Notes under the pieces: model-generated
What the model saw: the letters and a program-made list of their open reading frames with translations, nothing else
Database searches by the model: none
Told to the model about the DNA's origin: nothing
Translations under genes and position numbers: made by a program
Shown here: positions 17,076 through 26,303 of the stretch, one piece after another
How the letters are laid out: the number at the start of each line of letters is the position of its first letter
How positions within the stretch are numbered: position 1 is the stretch's first letter
Assembly (NCBI GenBank): GCA_021824575.1
Contig: JAKAKJ010000064.1
Location: forward strand, 1 to 64,000
Reading direction: 5' to 3'
From: Chloroflexota bacterium
GTDB lineage: Bacteria > Chloroflexota > Anaerolineae > Anaerolineales > Villigracilaceae
Length of the DNA stretch: 64,000 nt

Positions 17076-18602
17076 ATGACAATCTCGCGTCGTGACTTTA
17101 TAAAAACTTCCAGCGTGTTCGCGGCCTTTGCCGCGCTTTCGGCTTGCACCCCGCAACTGCCAACCGCCGCAAAAATTACCGGTCATTCCACCGGCGCAAG
17201 CAGCGTTGGAACAGTTCCGCTGACAATTGCAAATTCGGTGACAGCCGATGATCCCTTAACGGTTTTGACTCTCAACCGAATCAGCTTTGGTCCAACCCCG
17301 GAAATGTACGCCCGCGTCGATCAGATCGGACTCAACGCATTCATTGACGAGCAGCTCAACCCGCAGAACATCAATGATGATGCAACCGATCAACTCATGA
17401 CCCGCTTCCCAACTCTGACAATGACACCGACGCAGCGCCTGCAGCTTCCCCAATTCAGCCAACCTATTCAGGAATTGGTCGCGGCGACAATTCTTCGCCA
17501 ATGGCACAGCAATCGTCAACTCAATGAAGTCATGGTTGATTTCTGGTCGAATCATTTCAATATTTACATTGGCAAAACTCTATGCCGCGTGCTGAAAACG
17601 GACGATGATTTAAAGGTGATTCGTCCGAATGCATTTGCAAAATTCGGTGACATTCTAAATGCTTCCGCGCACAGCCCGGCCATGTTGATTTTCCTCGATA
17701 ACGCGGAAAGCCAGAAGTCCGCGCCGAACGAAAATTATGGCCGCGAGTTGATGGAACTTCACACCATCAGCGTCAACGGCGGCTATACACAAAAAGATGT
17801 CACCGAGGTTGCGCGCGCTTTCACCGGCTGGACAATTTATGGTCCCAAAAGCATCCTCGGCGAATTCGGGACATATCATTTTGCGGAACGGATCCACGAC
17901 ACGGGTGAAAAACATATTTTGAATTTGGATATTCCCGCGGGCGGCGGCGAAGACGACGGGACAAAAGTGTTGGATATGCTGGCGCACCATCCGATGACGG
18001 CGCAATTCATCAGCACTAAACTCGCCCGCCGCTTCGTCTCCGACAACCCGGACCCGGCGCTGGTCAGCGCGCTGGCGAATGTCTTCACCCAGTCTGACGG
18101 CGACACACGCGCGGTGCTCAAAGCCATTTTCCAGTCGGATCAATTCAAGAATTCTGCCGGGCAAAAATTCAAACGTCCGCTTGAATTTCTTGCATCCACA
18201 TTGCGATTGACCGGTGCGACACTTACAGGTCAATCGCAGCAATTGGTTCAACACGTAAGACTTCTCGGACAGATTCCATTCGATTGGGAATTTCCAAATG
18301 GCTTTCCCGACACAGCTTCGTTTTGGGCAACGACCAGCGGCCTGCTCGAACGTTGGAATTTTGGAAATCTTTTGACATCCAACAAAATTGCGGGTGTACG
18401 CGTGGACGTGAAATCCTTGACCGCTGACGCGCAATCTGCTCAAGATGTTGTGGATGTTTTGAGTCAACGTTTTCTTGGATCGAAGTTGCCTGATAACGCA
18501 CGCAATATTCTGCTTGACTTTGCTTCGAGCGGCGATCTCGGCAGCAAGCTCGCCAGCATTGCCGGATTGATCCTGGGTTCACCGCATTTTCAAGTTCGTT
18601 GA
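17076..18602 (+). CDS. DUF1800 family protein, Tat-exported lipoprotein
   Basis: A 508-residue protein with a twin-arginine signal (SRRDFIK at residues 4-10) and a lipobox (LSAC, Cys24). The body shows DUF1800 features: LNRISFGPTPE, EVMVDFWSNHFN, NYGRELMELHTISVNGGYTQ and ARAFTGWT. The family is widespread and usually pairs with DUF1501, as it does here; its biochemical function is not known. A possible TACAAT -10 box lies at 17052-17057, and GCGAGGTG precedes the start. Confidence 0.88.
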   Translation: MTISRRDFIKTSSVFAAFAALSACTPQLPTAAKITGHSTGASSVGTVPLTIANSVTADDPLTVLTLNRISFGPTPEMYARVDQIGLNAFIDEQLNPQNINDDATDQLMTRFPTLTMTPTQRLQLPQFSQPIQELVAATILRQWHSNRQLNEVMVDFWSNHFNIYIGKTLCRVLKTDDDLKVIRPNAFAKFGDILNASAHSPAMLIFLDNAESQKSAPNENYGRELMELHTISVNGGYTQKDVTEVARAFTGWTIYGPKSILGEFGTYHFAERIHDTGEKHILNLDIPAGGGEDDGTKVLDMLAHHPMTAQFISTKLARRFVSDNPDPALVSALANVFTQSDGDTRAVLKAIFQSDQFKNSAGQKFKRPLEFLASTLRLTGATLTGQSQQLVQHVRLLGQIPFDWEFPNGFPDTASFWATTSGLLERWNFGNLLTSNKIAGVRVDVKSLTADAQSAQDVVDVLSQRFLGSKLPDNARNILLDFASSGDLGSKLASIAGLILGSPHFQVR

Positions 18603-18605
18603 TGA

Positions 18606-18748
18606 TGTCATTGTGAGGAGCCGCATTGGTTGAGTAGCGAGCGAAGCGAGTGTATTGGAACCAAGCGGCAGCGTAGCAACCTCAAGTTTTGAATCAAATT
18701 ACTTGTTTACAGGTTACTTGAGATTGCTTCGCTTCGCTCACAATGACA
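18606..18748 (+). repeat. Dispersed palindromic repeat (GAGCGAAGCGAG / CTTCGCTTCGCTC family)
   Basis: A 143-bp element filling the gap between the DUF1800 and DUF1501 genes. It begins TCATTGTGAGGAG and ends GCTTCGCTCACAATGA, so the ends are inverted repeats of each other. It belongs to the same family as the copies at 9183, 31922 and 47798. Confidence 0.75.
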
Positions 18749-18774
18749 TTTAGATATAAAAAAGGAGTTTAGAA

Positions 18775-20040
18775 ATGGACACGAAACTTTCCCGCCGTGA
18801 TTTTATGAAAGTCGCCACAACCGCCGTGGGCGGCGTCGCAGTTTCCTCCGCTTTGCCATCATGGATGCCGCGCATGGCCTTCGCGCCGGACGGCGTCGAA
18901 CCGCCGGGCGATTTATTGGTAGTCATTTTTCAGCGCGGCGGCATGGATGGTCTGAACGCGGTCATTCCGCATGGCGATGCGGATTATTATCATCTGCGAA
19001 CCAGCCTGGCAATTGCCGAGCCTTCGACTGGCAACGATAAAACAGGAATTGACCTCGATGGATTCTTCGGTCTGCATCCATCGCTTCAGCCGCTCAAAGA
19101 TTTGTGGGATGAAAAAGCTTTGGCGATTGTCCACGCTGTCGGTTCGCCCGACCCGACCCATTCCCACTTCGACGCGATGGATTACATGGAACGCGGCACA
19201 CCCGGCGAGAAAACCATCGAGACGGGCTGGATCGGTCGTCACTTGCAATCCGCGTCGTGGCAGAATACGTCTCCATTCCGAGCCATCGGGATGGGAGGCA
19301 TCATGCAGGCTTCTCTGCGCGGACCCATCCCGGTCACCACGCTTCAATCCATCGCGGATTTTCACCTGCAAGGTGACATAAGTCAACTTGCAGAAATTCG
19401 CAAACGACTCGAAGCGCTTTACAGCCTCGGCGGCAGTTTGGATGCGGATGCGAAAGACACATTCAACGCCGTTGATCTGCTTTCGAAAATTGATATCTCA
19501 CATTACACACCCACCGGCAACGCTCAATATCCGCAGACCGAATATGGCATGGCGTTAAAACAAGTCGCGCAAATCTCCAAAGCTGATATCGGCCTTGAAG
19601 TGGCTTGCATTGACATCGGCGGTTGGGATACACATAATGCCGAAGGCGCAACCGATGGCGATATGCCGAAACTTCTCAATGAATTGAGTTCGGGCCTCGC
19701 CGCACTTTATACCGACATGGGTGACCTCGCCAAGAAGATGACCATCGTGACAATGTCCGAGTTTGGGCGGCGCGCGCAGGAAAACGGTTCTGGCGGAACC
19801 GACCACGGACACGGAAACTGCATGTTCATCGTCGGCGGAGGAGTCAACGGCGGCAAGGTTTACACTCAATGGCCCGGCCTCGCCCCCAATCAACTTTACG
19901 GCCCCGGCGATCTAAACGTCACAACCGATTACCGCGATGTGTTGGCGGAGATTGTCGAGAAGCGAATTAAGAATCAAAACATCACGCAGGTATTCCCCGA
20001 TTACACAGTCGCGAAAACATTGGGAATTGTTCAAGGATGA
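18775..20040 (+). CDS. DUF1501 family protein, Tat-exported
   Basis: A 421-residue protein with a twin-arginine signal (SRRDFMK) and a cleavage region near residue 36. The body has sulfatase/alkaline-phosphatase-like features of DUF1501: VIFQRGGMDGLNAVIP, HAVGSPDPTHSHFDAMDYME, DIGGWDTHN and TMSEFGRRAQENGSGGTDHGHG. Function is unknown. AAAAAAGGAG precedes the ATG. It follows the DUF1800 gene across a repeat element and probably works with it at the cell surface. Confidence 0.88.
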   Translation: MDTKLSRRDFMKVATTAVGGVAVSSALPSWMPRMAFAPDGVEPPGDLLVVIFQRGGMDGLNAVIPHGDADYYHLRTSLAIAEPSTGNDKTGIDLDGFFGLHPSLQPLKDLWDEKALAIVHAVGSPDPTHSHFDAMDYMERGTPGEKTIETGWIGRHLQSASWQNTSPFRAIGMGGIMQASLRGPIPVTTLQSIADFHLQGDISQLAEIRKRLEALYSLGGSLDADAKDTFNAVDLLSKIDISHYTPTGNAQYPQTEYGMALKQVAQISKADIGLEVACIDIGGWDTHNAEGATDGDMPKLLNELSSGLAALYTDMGDLAKKMTIVTMSEFGRRAQENGSGGTDHGHGNCMFIVGGGVNGGKVYTQWPGLAPNQLYGPGDLNVTTDYRDVLAEIVEKRIKNQNITQVFPDYTVAKTLGIVQG

Positions 20041-20046
20041 CTATGT

Positions 20047-20108
20047 TGTGGGGGCACAGCGCGTGCCTTGACTAGCGAAGACGTGTGGAAGGGTCGCCGT
20101 GCCCCTAC
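20047..20108 (+). repeat. GTAGGGGC palindromic repeat, enlarged variant
   Basis: GTGGGGGCACAGCG at 20047 and CGCCGTGCCCCTAC ending at 20108 bracket a longer internal segment. It lies between the convergent ends of the DUF1501 gene and arsC. Confidence 0.65.
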
Positions 20109-20112
20109 AAAT

Positions 20113-20520
20113 TCATTTCAACAGATTTGGGATTTTCTCCAGCATCTCGTCGCGCACTTGACGAAAAACAGCCAGCCGTTCCTCGGCATTTCCCTCCGCC
20201 TTGGCCGGGTCGCGGAATCCCTCGTGGACGCGTTTCCCTTTTCCCAGCCACATGGGACACTCCTCGTTGGCATCATCGCAAACCGTAACAACAAGATCGA
20301 AATCGTCATTGCGAAAATGCTCGACGCTTTTCGATTCGCCGTGATGTTCGATGCCGATTTCACGTAAAACCCGGATCGCCATCGGATGCACAAGGCCGGT
20401 TGGTCGAGTGCCCGCGGAAAATGCCTGCCATTCGTTCGAGTAATGGGCATTAACGATGGCTTCAGCCATCTGCGAACGGCATGAATTACCGGTGCAAAGA
20501 AAAAGCACTTTTCTATTCAT
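20113..20520 (-). CDS. arsC: Thioredoxin-coupled arsenate reductase ArsC (LMW phosphatase fold)
   Basis: A 135-residue protein. The phosphate loop is C9-TGNSC-R15 followed by SQMAEA, and Cys81 and Cys88 (VCDDANEEC) are spaced as the redox relay of thioredoxin-linked arsenate reductases. It reduces arsenate to arsenite. The start at 20520 is chosen because the longer frame runs into phoU. The gene overlaps the phoU end by 8 bp and is last in the pst operon. This makes sense because phosphate importers also take up arsenate. No arsenite exporter or ArsR is adjacent. Confidence 0.85.
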   Translation of the reverse strand: MNRKVLFLCTGNSCRSQMAEAIVNAHYSNEWQAFSAGTRPTGLVHPMAIRVLREIGIEHHGESKSVEHFRNDDFDLVVTVCDDANEECPMWLGKGKRVHEGFRDPAKAEGNAEERLAVFRQVRDEMLEKIPNLLK

Positions 20521-21208
20521 CTTTTTTATGCGGATGCCAGAATTCGTTATCCGTGTCATTGATCTCGGTCAACTCGCCGGTGACAATAAATACCGTCCGC
20601 TCGCAGATATTCGTCACGCGGTCCGCGACGCGTTCGAGATTATGCGCCACCCACAAAAGCCAGTTGGCGCGCTCGATGGTTTTTGGATCCTGGATGACAA
20701 ACAACATCAACTCGTGATAGACCTGATTATAGAGCGCATCCACTTCATCATCTTCGATTGGTATCCTGCGCGCCGCCTCCACATCCTCGTTGACAAATGC
20801 GGTCAGCGCGCGGTGAAGCATATCCACACCTTTTTCAGCCATGCGCGGGACGTCAATCAACGGCTTAAGCAGCGGTTCATCGCCCATGCGGATGTTTATG
20901 TTGGCAATGCCTTTGGCATAATCGCCCATGCGCTCCAACTCTGAGATGATCTCCATGATCGAAGCCAGCAGGCGCAGATCATGCGCCATCGGCTGCTGCG
21001 TGGCGATCAGAATCATCAACTGGCTTTCGATGGCAAAACGTTTTTTGTTGATTTCACGGTCAGCTTCGAGAATTTTCTGTGCTGCTTTTAGATCCCGCTT
21101 CTTGAGCGCATCAACGGATTTCAGAATGGACTCTTCGACCATACTGCCAAGCAAAAGCACATCATCTTTGACTTGCTTGATTTCTGCTTCAAAAGCTTTT
21201 CGTAACAT
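20513..21208 (-). CDS. phoU: Phosphate signalling protein PhoU
   Basis: A 231-residue two-repeat helical bundle protein. Metal-binding-type PhoU repeats are visible (AFEAEIKQVKDDVLLLGSMV, RDLKAAQKILEADREINKKR, LERMGDYAKGIANIN, LERVADRVTNICERTVF). It links the Pst transporter state to the PhoR kinase. The ATG at 21208 has GAGG upstream; a GTG two codons earlier is also possible. It lies 50 nt after pstB. Confidence 0.93.
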   Translation of the reverse strand: MLRKAFEAEIKQVKDDVLLLGSMVEESILKSVDALKKRDLKAAQKILEADREINKKRFAIESQLMILIATQQPMAHDLRLLASIMEIISELERMGDYAKGIANINIRMGDEPLLKPLIDVPRMAEKGVDMLHRALTAFVNEDVEAARRIPIEDDEVDALYNQVYHELMLFVIQDPKTIERANWLLWVAHNLERVADRVTNICERTVFIVTGELTEINDTDNEFWHPHKKDE

Positions 21209-21258
21209 AATCACCTCGCTTGCTGCGGATTGAAATCCGCACTCTTCTTATTCTACAT

Positions 21259-22077
21259 TTATCCGAACCGGCCCGTCACGTAATCTTCCGTGCGTTTGTC
21301 TTTCGGGTTGGTAAAGATCACCTGGGTCTCATTGAACTCGATCAACCGCCCGATGCGGTGATCATCAATCATCATCATGGCCGTGTAATCAGAAACGCGC
21401 GCGGCCTGCTGCATGTTGTGCGTCACGATGATAATCGTGTAATTCTTGACGATGTCATGCATCAATTCTTCGATGCGAAGAGTCGAGATCGGGTCGAGGG
21501 CCGAAGCGGGTTCATCCATCAGAATGACTTCCGGTTCGACGGCTAAGGCGCGTGCGATGCATAATCGCTGCTGCTGTCCGCCGGATAAAGAGAAACCGCT
21601 TTGATGCAGCTTATCCCTCACTTCGTCCCAAAGTGCGGCCTGATGAAGGGATTTCTCCACGATTTCGTCAAGATCACTTTTGCGCCGAATCCCATATAAG
21701 CGCGGACCAAACGCCACGTTGTCGTAAATGCTTTTTGGAAACGGATTCGGACGCTGAAAAACCATGCCGACCCGGCGGCGGACATCCACCACGTCCACGC
21801 CCGGGGCATTGATGTTCTCGCCATCCAGGAGGATTTCCCCATCCATGCGCGCATTAGGCGTCAGGTCATTCATGCGGTTGAACGAACGCAGCAAGGTTGA
21901 CTTTCCACAACCGGACGGGCCGATGATGGCGGTGATCTTATTGGATCGAATAGCAATGTTGATTTCGGCCAACGCGCGAAATTTTCCATAGTAAACAGAA
22001 AGGTTCTTCACAGCGACCTTGATTTCAGATATTGCTTCTGCAGCTGTAATTTTTGATACAGAAATTTTGGTTTCCAT
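21259..22077 (-). CDS. pstB: Phosphate ABC transporter ATPase PstB
   Basis: A 272-residue ABC ATPase. It has Walker [10 protein letters not shown], a Q-loop [15 protein letters not shown] that is diagnostic for PstB, signature [15 protein letters not shown] and Walker [14 protein letters not shown]. It powers high-affinity phosphate import. It starts 3 nt after the pstA stop. Confidence 0.96.
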   Translation of the reverse strand: METKISVSKITAAEAISEIKVAVKNLSVYYGKFRALAEINIAIRSNKITAIIGPSGCGKSTLLRSFNRMNDLTPNARMDGEILLDGENINAPGVDVVDVRRRVGMVFQRPNPFPKSIYDNVAFGPRLYGIRRKSDLDEIVEKSLHQAALWDEVRDKLHQSGFSLSGGQQQRLCIARALAVEPEVILMDEPASALDPISTLRIEELMHDIVKNYTIIIVTHNMQQAARVSDYTAMMMIDDHRIGRLIEFNETQVIFTNPKDKRTEDYVTGRFG

Positions 22078-22080
22078 GTT

Positions 22081-23025
22081 TTATCCTTGCAAGGCGCGTT
22101 TGCGGGCTTCGATCCACATGCGGGCAACGATCTCGATCAGCAGCACAAAGATCATCAGCACCAATGCCACACCCCACGATTGGTCAATTCGTTCCTGATA
22201 CGGCTGCATGGCATACGTCCAGAGCGTGAGGGGCAGGGAGTCGATGGGCTGGTTGATAATGCGGCCGATCACAGCGAAAATGCTCTGGTGCGCCTGTATG
22301 CCGCTCTGGATGATTGCGCCAATATCAAATCGTTCATTGCCCAAAGCGGTAAATAACAAGGGCGCAGTTTCTCCAGTGGCGCGGGCGATCGCCAGCAGAA
22401 AGCCGGTGATGATCCCATCCAACGCGGCTGGAAACACAACGCTTAAATTTGTTTTCCATTCCGGCGCGCCCAAACCCAAAGAACCCTCGCGTAAAGTATG
22501 CGGGACGAGCTTCAGCATTTCCTCTGTTGTGCGAATAATGGTGGGCAGCATCAGAATACTCAACGCCAACCCGCCCGCGAAGCCCGAAAAATGTTTCATT
22601 GGGACGACGACCAGGCCATAGATAAAGAGTCCCATCACAATGGATGGAACACCCGCCAATACATCCGTGCTAAAACGCAAAGCGATACCAAGGGGCGTGT
22701 TGGGATTGCGCGCTGCATAAAAGGCCGCCAGCACACCGGGCGGAATGGCAAACAGACAGGCTAGAATCGCAAGCACGGCTGTGCCTTCGATGGCAAACAA
22801 AACGCCACCGCCGCGCATTCCAATCGGACGCGCAAGCTGCGTAAAGAAATTCAGATTGAGGACCGGCGCGCCGCGATAGATCACATAACCGATGATCCAA
22901 AATAATGGCACGAGAGCCATCAATGTCAATAATCCGGTCAATGAGAGCATTACGCCGTTGACGATTCGGCGGTGACGGCGATGCCTGGCTCCATTCTTCG
23001 CAATCAATTGCTGGAAACGGGTCAT
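22081..23025 (-). CDS. pstA: Phosphate ABC transporter permease PstA
   Basis: A 314-residue membrane protein with six transmembrane helices and the binding-protein-dependent permease loop LREGSLGLGAPEWKT. GETAPLLFTALG is a characteristic PstA segment. The start at 23025 overlaps the pstC stop (ATGA). A much longer frame runs upstream through pstC but is only its shadow. Confidence 0.94.
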   Translation of the reverse strand: MTRFQQLIAKNGARHRRHRRIVNGVMLSLTGLLTLMALVPLFWIIGYVIYRGAPVLNLNFFTQLARPIGMRGGGVLFAIEGTAVLAILACLFAIPPGVLAAFYAARNPNTPLGIALRFSTDVLAGVPSIVMGLFIYGLVVVPMKHFSGFAGGLALSILMLPTIIRTTEEMLKLVPHTLREGSLGLGAPEWKTNLSVVFPAALDGIITGFLLAIARATGETAPLLFTALGNERFDIGAIIQSGIQAHQSIFAVIGRIINQPIDSLPLTLWTYAMQPYQERIDQSWGVALVLMIFVLLIEIVARMWIEARKRALQG

Positions 23026-24026
23026 GCGCGCGCCTCCTGCGGAGTGCGCCGCGCCACCTGCCAGACGAGGAAGCGGGCCAACAGGTTCAAGATGAGCGTA
23101 ATGGCAAACAACGTCAATCCAAGCTCGATCATGGCATCGGTGTGCAGCGGAGTGACCGCCTCTTTGAATTGAAGAGCGAGCAGGCTGGCCATCGTATATC
23201 CGGCTTTCAGAAGCGAGCCAGTTGCTTCGTTGGCATTCCCCATCACCATGGTTACAGCCATTGTCTCTCCCAAAGCGCGGCCTAAACCAAGAATGATAGC
23301 GCCCAGGATTCCAGAGAGACCATATGGCAGAAGCACCTGCCAAATCATTTCCCAACGCGTCGATCCCAAGCCCATGGCGGCCTCGCGTTGTGTGTCGGGA
23401 ATAGCCAGCAGCACATCGCGACTGATCGCCGTAATGGTTGGAATAATCATAATGGTCAGGATCAGTCCCGCCGCCAGGCGGGAAGTACCGTCTTCTGAGA
23501 TTGGCCCCGTGAAAAGTGTTCCAGCAAAGGATGGCAGGCTGCTCAACGGGGCAAGAAATTTTCCTATTGGCGCGACGACCACGGGAAGAAAAACGAAGAT
23601 TCCCCACAAACCATAGACTACGCTGGGAATGGCAGCCAGCATCTCGATCATCCAGTTGAGCGGCAAACGCAAACGTTCCGGGCAAAGTTCCGCCAGAAAA
23701 ACGGCAATACCAATGCTGATGGGAACTGCGAGGATGATTGCCACCAGAGAAGTAATCAAAGTGCCGTAGATGAAAGGCCAGGCCTGATAAATATCTTTCG
23801 CTGGATTCCACGTCGCGTCGAGCGTGGGGCGAAAGAAATCCCATCCAATTTTGGCACGCGCATCTGCGGATTCCGTCCAGAGCATCCAGGCAATGGCAAG
23901 GACCACAACGAGAACAAGAATTGCCATCGCACCGACAAGCAGCGACCAGGGAATATCCCCGTGACGCGTGGAACGGTTCAGCCGCTCCCGCCATGTATTT
24001 CTTTTCAAGACAGATGTGTTTTTCAT
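23022..24026 (-). CDS. pstC: Phosphate ABC transporter permease PstC
   Basis: A 334-residue permease with six predicted helices. The EAA-type loop is TQREAAMGLGSTRWEMIW, and GRALGETMAVTMVMGN is a PstC hallmark. The start at 24026 is chosen for the AAAAGGGAC site upstream; an in-frame start 15 codons earlier has none. It is separated from pstS by 165 nt that include a hairpin. Confidence 0.94.
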   Translation of the reverse strand: MKNTSVLKRNTWRERLNRSTRHGDIPWSLLVGAMAILVLVVVLAIAWMLWTESADARAKIGWDFFRPTLDATWNPAKDIYQAWPFIYGTLITSLVAIILAVPISIGIAVFLAELCPERLRLPLNWMIEMLAAIPSVVYGLWGIFVFLPVVVAPIGKFLAPLSSLPSFAGTLFTGPISEDGTSRLAAGLILTIMIIPTITAISRDVLLAIPDTQREAAMGLGSTRWEMIWQVLLPYGLSGILGAIILGLGRALGETMAVTMVMGNANEATGSLLKAGYTMASLLALQFKEAVTPLHTDAMIELGLTLFAITLILNLLARFLVWQVARRTPQEARA

Positions 24027-24129
24027 GTCGGTCCCTTTTCCAGTCCGACAAGCGCAAGAAATTTTTGCCACCGTGTAGTCCCGACACCATGGAAAAAATT
24101 TCCCGGCTTGTCGTGATTATAAAGTCAAT

Positions 24130-24164
24130 GGAGGGCCGCTCAATTTATAACATGAGGGCCCTCC
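24130..24164 (-). promoter_or_regulatory. Hairpin between pstS and pstC
   Basis: GGAGGGCC and GGCCCTCC form an 8-bp GC-rich stem with a 19-nt AT-rich loop, without a T run. It may protect or partly terminate the pstS message, giving more binding protein than permease. That role is inferred from position. Confidence 0.45.
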
Positions 24165-24191
24165 GGGGACTAGGGAAGTTGTCGAGTTATT

Positions 24192-25319
24192 TTACCAATG
24201 GACAGGCTGGCCGTTGCACGTAACCTGACTCAGCGTACCCAGAACCTTCTGCTGAACAGCATCAGGCAATGGGATGAAACCCAGATCGGTGGCGTATTTG
24301 ATAGCGGCAGGGTTGGTCAAAATCCAATGAATGTACTCAACCAGTTTCTGCGCTTTGACGCAATCTGTCATGCTGGTTTGGTGAATGATGATGTATGTAT
24401 AACCAGCAATCGGCCAGGATTGAGCTCCGGGAGCGTCCACGATGACAGCAGTCAACTGCGGGGTAAAAGCGTTGGCAAAATCTGTCATGGCTGCTTTGGT
24501 GCTATCGGGTGAAGCCGTGACAACATTACCGGCCTTGTTAACCATCTGTGCGAAGGGCAAATTATTCTGCACCGCGTAAGCGTATTCAACGTAGCCGAGG
24601 GAATACTGATTTTTCGCGATCTCAGCAGTCACACCCGGATTGCCGTTGCCGCCTTTGCCCGTTCCAGCCTTATCAGTCGGCCAGTCAATGACTGTTCCGT
24701 GCCCGGCAGTCCAGTCGCTGCTAAAAGCAGTCAACGCGTTTGTGAAAATCTCGGTCGTGCCCGAGCCATCCGCGCGATGCACCGTGAAGATTGGCTGGGC
24801 AGGCAGCTTGCTGGCGATCTTCGGATTGAGCGCCAGGATCGCGGGATCGTTCCACATCGTGATCTTGCCCATATAGATATCAGCAAGAGTCTTTCCATCC
24901 AGAATCAATTTCGGATCATTCTTGGGATCCAAACTGGGCAGGTTGTAGGCCATGACTGTAGCACCTGCCAGGAATGGATAGATTTGCAGATCCTTCCCGG
25001 CGGTTATTTCATCGGGATTGAGGACTGCGTCGGAACCAGCAAAATCAACGGTTCCATCAATGATCGCTTTCTTACCTGCGCCGGAGCCAGTGCCCGTATA
25101 GTTGATCACAACCGATGGGTCAACAGCCGGGAAAAATTCCGCGTACGCTTGTTCAGCAGGGAACTGGAAAGTGCTGCCCGTACCAGTGAGTGTAACAGAG
25201 CCGGGAGCCTGAGTCGCGGGCGCGCCAGCGGCCGCTGGCGTTGATGCTGTTCCGCAGGCGGCCAACAGAAAGCTGAAAGCGACCGCGACGAACACAAATG
25301 CACGAGTGAATTTAAACAT
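24192..25319 (-). CDS. pstS: Phosphate-binding lipoprotein PstS
   Basis: A 375-residue lipoprotein: signal peptide with lipobox LAAC (Cys22), an Ala/Pro/Thr linker, then the PstS fold. Phosphate-contact motifs are visible: TGTGSTFQFPAEQAY, NYTGTGSGAGKKAI, DFAGSDA and HRADGSGTTEIFTNAL. It captures phosphate outside the membrane for PstCAB. It is the first gene of the operon pstS-pstC-pstA-pstB-phoU-arsC and has a Pho-box-like site 72-89 bp upstream. Confidence 0.95.
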   Translation of the reverse strand: MFKFTRAFVFVAVAFSFLLAACGTASTPAAAGAPATQAPGSVTLTGTGSTFQFPAEQAYAEFFPAVDPSVVINYTGTGSGAGKKAIIDGTVDFAGSDAVLNPDEITAGKDLQIYPFLAGATVMAYNLPSLDPKNDPKLILDGKTLADIYMGKITMWNDPAILALNPKIASKLPAQPIFTVHRADGSGTTEIFTNALTAFSSDWTAGHGTVIDWPTDKAGTGKGGNGNPGVTAEIAKNQYSLGYVEYAYAVQNNLPFAQMVNKAGNVVTASPDSTKAAMTDFANAFTPQLTAVIVDAPGAQSWPIAGYTYIIIHQTSMTDCVKAQKLVEYIHWILTNPAAIKYATDLGFIPLPDAVQQKVLGTLSQVTCNGQPVHW

Positions 25320-25390
25320 TTTTCTTTTCTTCTCCTTTTGAATTCTGATTACATCTTATCAATCCGCTTTTAAGGGCGTGGGAAGAACAA

Positions 25391-25408
25391 GTTAACGTCT
25401 CGTTAAAT
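25391..25408 (-). promoter_or_regulatory. Pho-box-like direct repeat upstream of pstS
   Basis: On the minus strand the site reads TTTAAC-GAGAC-GTTAAC, two hexamers with 11-bp periodicity, as in PhoP/PhoB binding sites. The same spacing and second hexamer occur at 26478-26494 and 28706-28722. The site overlaps the T run of the surE terminator. Confidence 0.6.
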
Positions 25409-25444
25409 AAAAACTGCCCGCCAGCCAAAGGCGTGGGCGGGCAG
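25405..25444 (-). terminator. Terminator after surE
   Basis: On the minus strand, CTGCCCGCC and GGCGGGCAG form a 9-bp stem followed by TTTTTATTT, 35 nt after the surE stop. Confidence 0.85.
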
Positions 25445-25478
25445 CGTCTCCAAAGGAGACTCAAGGAGAATAATCAAA

Positions 25479-26303
25479 CTAAATTTTCTTTCCCTGTACT
25501 GGCATCTCAAAGAACGGCATTGTCAGATTTTCATCCCAAGGCCAGGTATTGAGATCAGTCAAAGCGCGATACGCAGTCAAGTCCAAATGAAGCGGCGTGA
25601 CGGAGACAAAACCTTCGGCCAACGCACCGATGTCGGTGCCGCGCTCCGGGACGCCGGTTGGTGCGTCGCCAGCGATCCAATAATAAGGACGGCCGCGCGG
25701 ATCAACACCTTCGTCGAGGCGGCTGTGATAAACACGCAAGCCCTGACGCGTCAAACGAAAGCCGCGAATCTTTTCATCCGACAAAAACGGTACGTTGACG
25801 TTCAATAAAATTTCGGGCGGCGCGCCGTTTTCGATCACATGCTGGACGACTTTTCCCGCCGCGTGAGCCGCGGGACCAAAATCAATATTGCCCACATGAC
25901 CTTCAGCAACTTCCAGCGAAACCGCAATGCCGGGAATATTCGCGATCACCGCTTCCATCGCGGCAGTCACGGTTCCAGAGTACGTTACATCGTGGCCTAG
26001 ATTCGCGCCAACATTGATTCCCGAAACCACCAAATCAATTGGTTCTTTGAAATATCCCAACGCGGCTAATGCCACGCAATCTGATGGCGCACCATCGCTG
26101 GCAAAAGCCGGTGTGCCATCCGCCAATTGAACTTCCTTGACGCGCAACGCGCGGTCGAGCGTTTTCACATGTCCGCCGCCAGACCAGTTGCGATCCGGCG
26201 CGAGAACGCTGACCTTTCCAAGCTTACGCATTTCCTGAACAAGCGCCAGCAAGCCAGGCGCAAGCACACCGTCATCATTAGTGACCAGAATATGTTTGCC
26301 CAT
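25479..26303 (-). CDS. surE: 5'/3'-nucleotidase SurE
   Basis: A 274-residue survival protein SurE. The catalytic metal motif is VTNDDG (residues 7-12), with APDRNWSGGG, SGINVGANLGHDVTYSGTVTAAMEA and the late SVTPLHLDLT segment all matching the family. It removes phosphate from nucleotides and possibly short polyphosphates. It lies between pst and phoBR and has a Pho-box-like site upstream, so it is probably part of the phosphate response. A small membrane ORF overlaps its start. Confidence 0.92.
   Translation of the reverse strand: MGKHILVTNDDGVLAPGLLALVQEMRKLGKVSVLAPDRNWSGGGHVKTLDRALRVKEVQLADGTPAFASDGAPSDCVALAALGYFKEPIDLVVSGINVGANLGHDVTYSGTVTAAMEAVIANIPGIAVSLEVAEGHVGNIDFGPAAHAAGKVVQHVIENGAPPEILLNVNVPFLSDEKIRGFRLTRQGLRVYHSRLDEGVDPRGRPYYWIAGDAPTGVPERGTDIGALAEGFVSVTPLHLDLTAYRALTDLNTWPWDENLTMPFFEMPVQGKKI

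Noticed and set aside
22081-24090. A 669-codon minus-strand frame spanning pstA and pstC
   Set aside because: Its first half is an out-of-frame shadow of pstC; only the last 314 codons, from ATG 23025, encode PstA.
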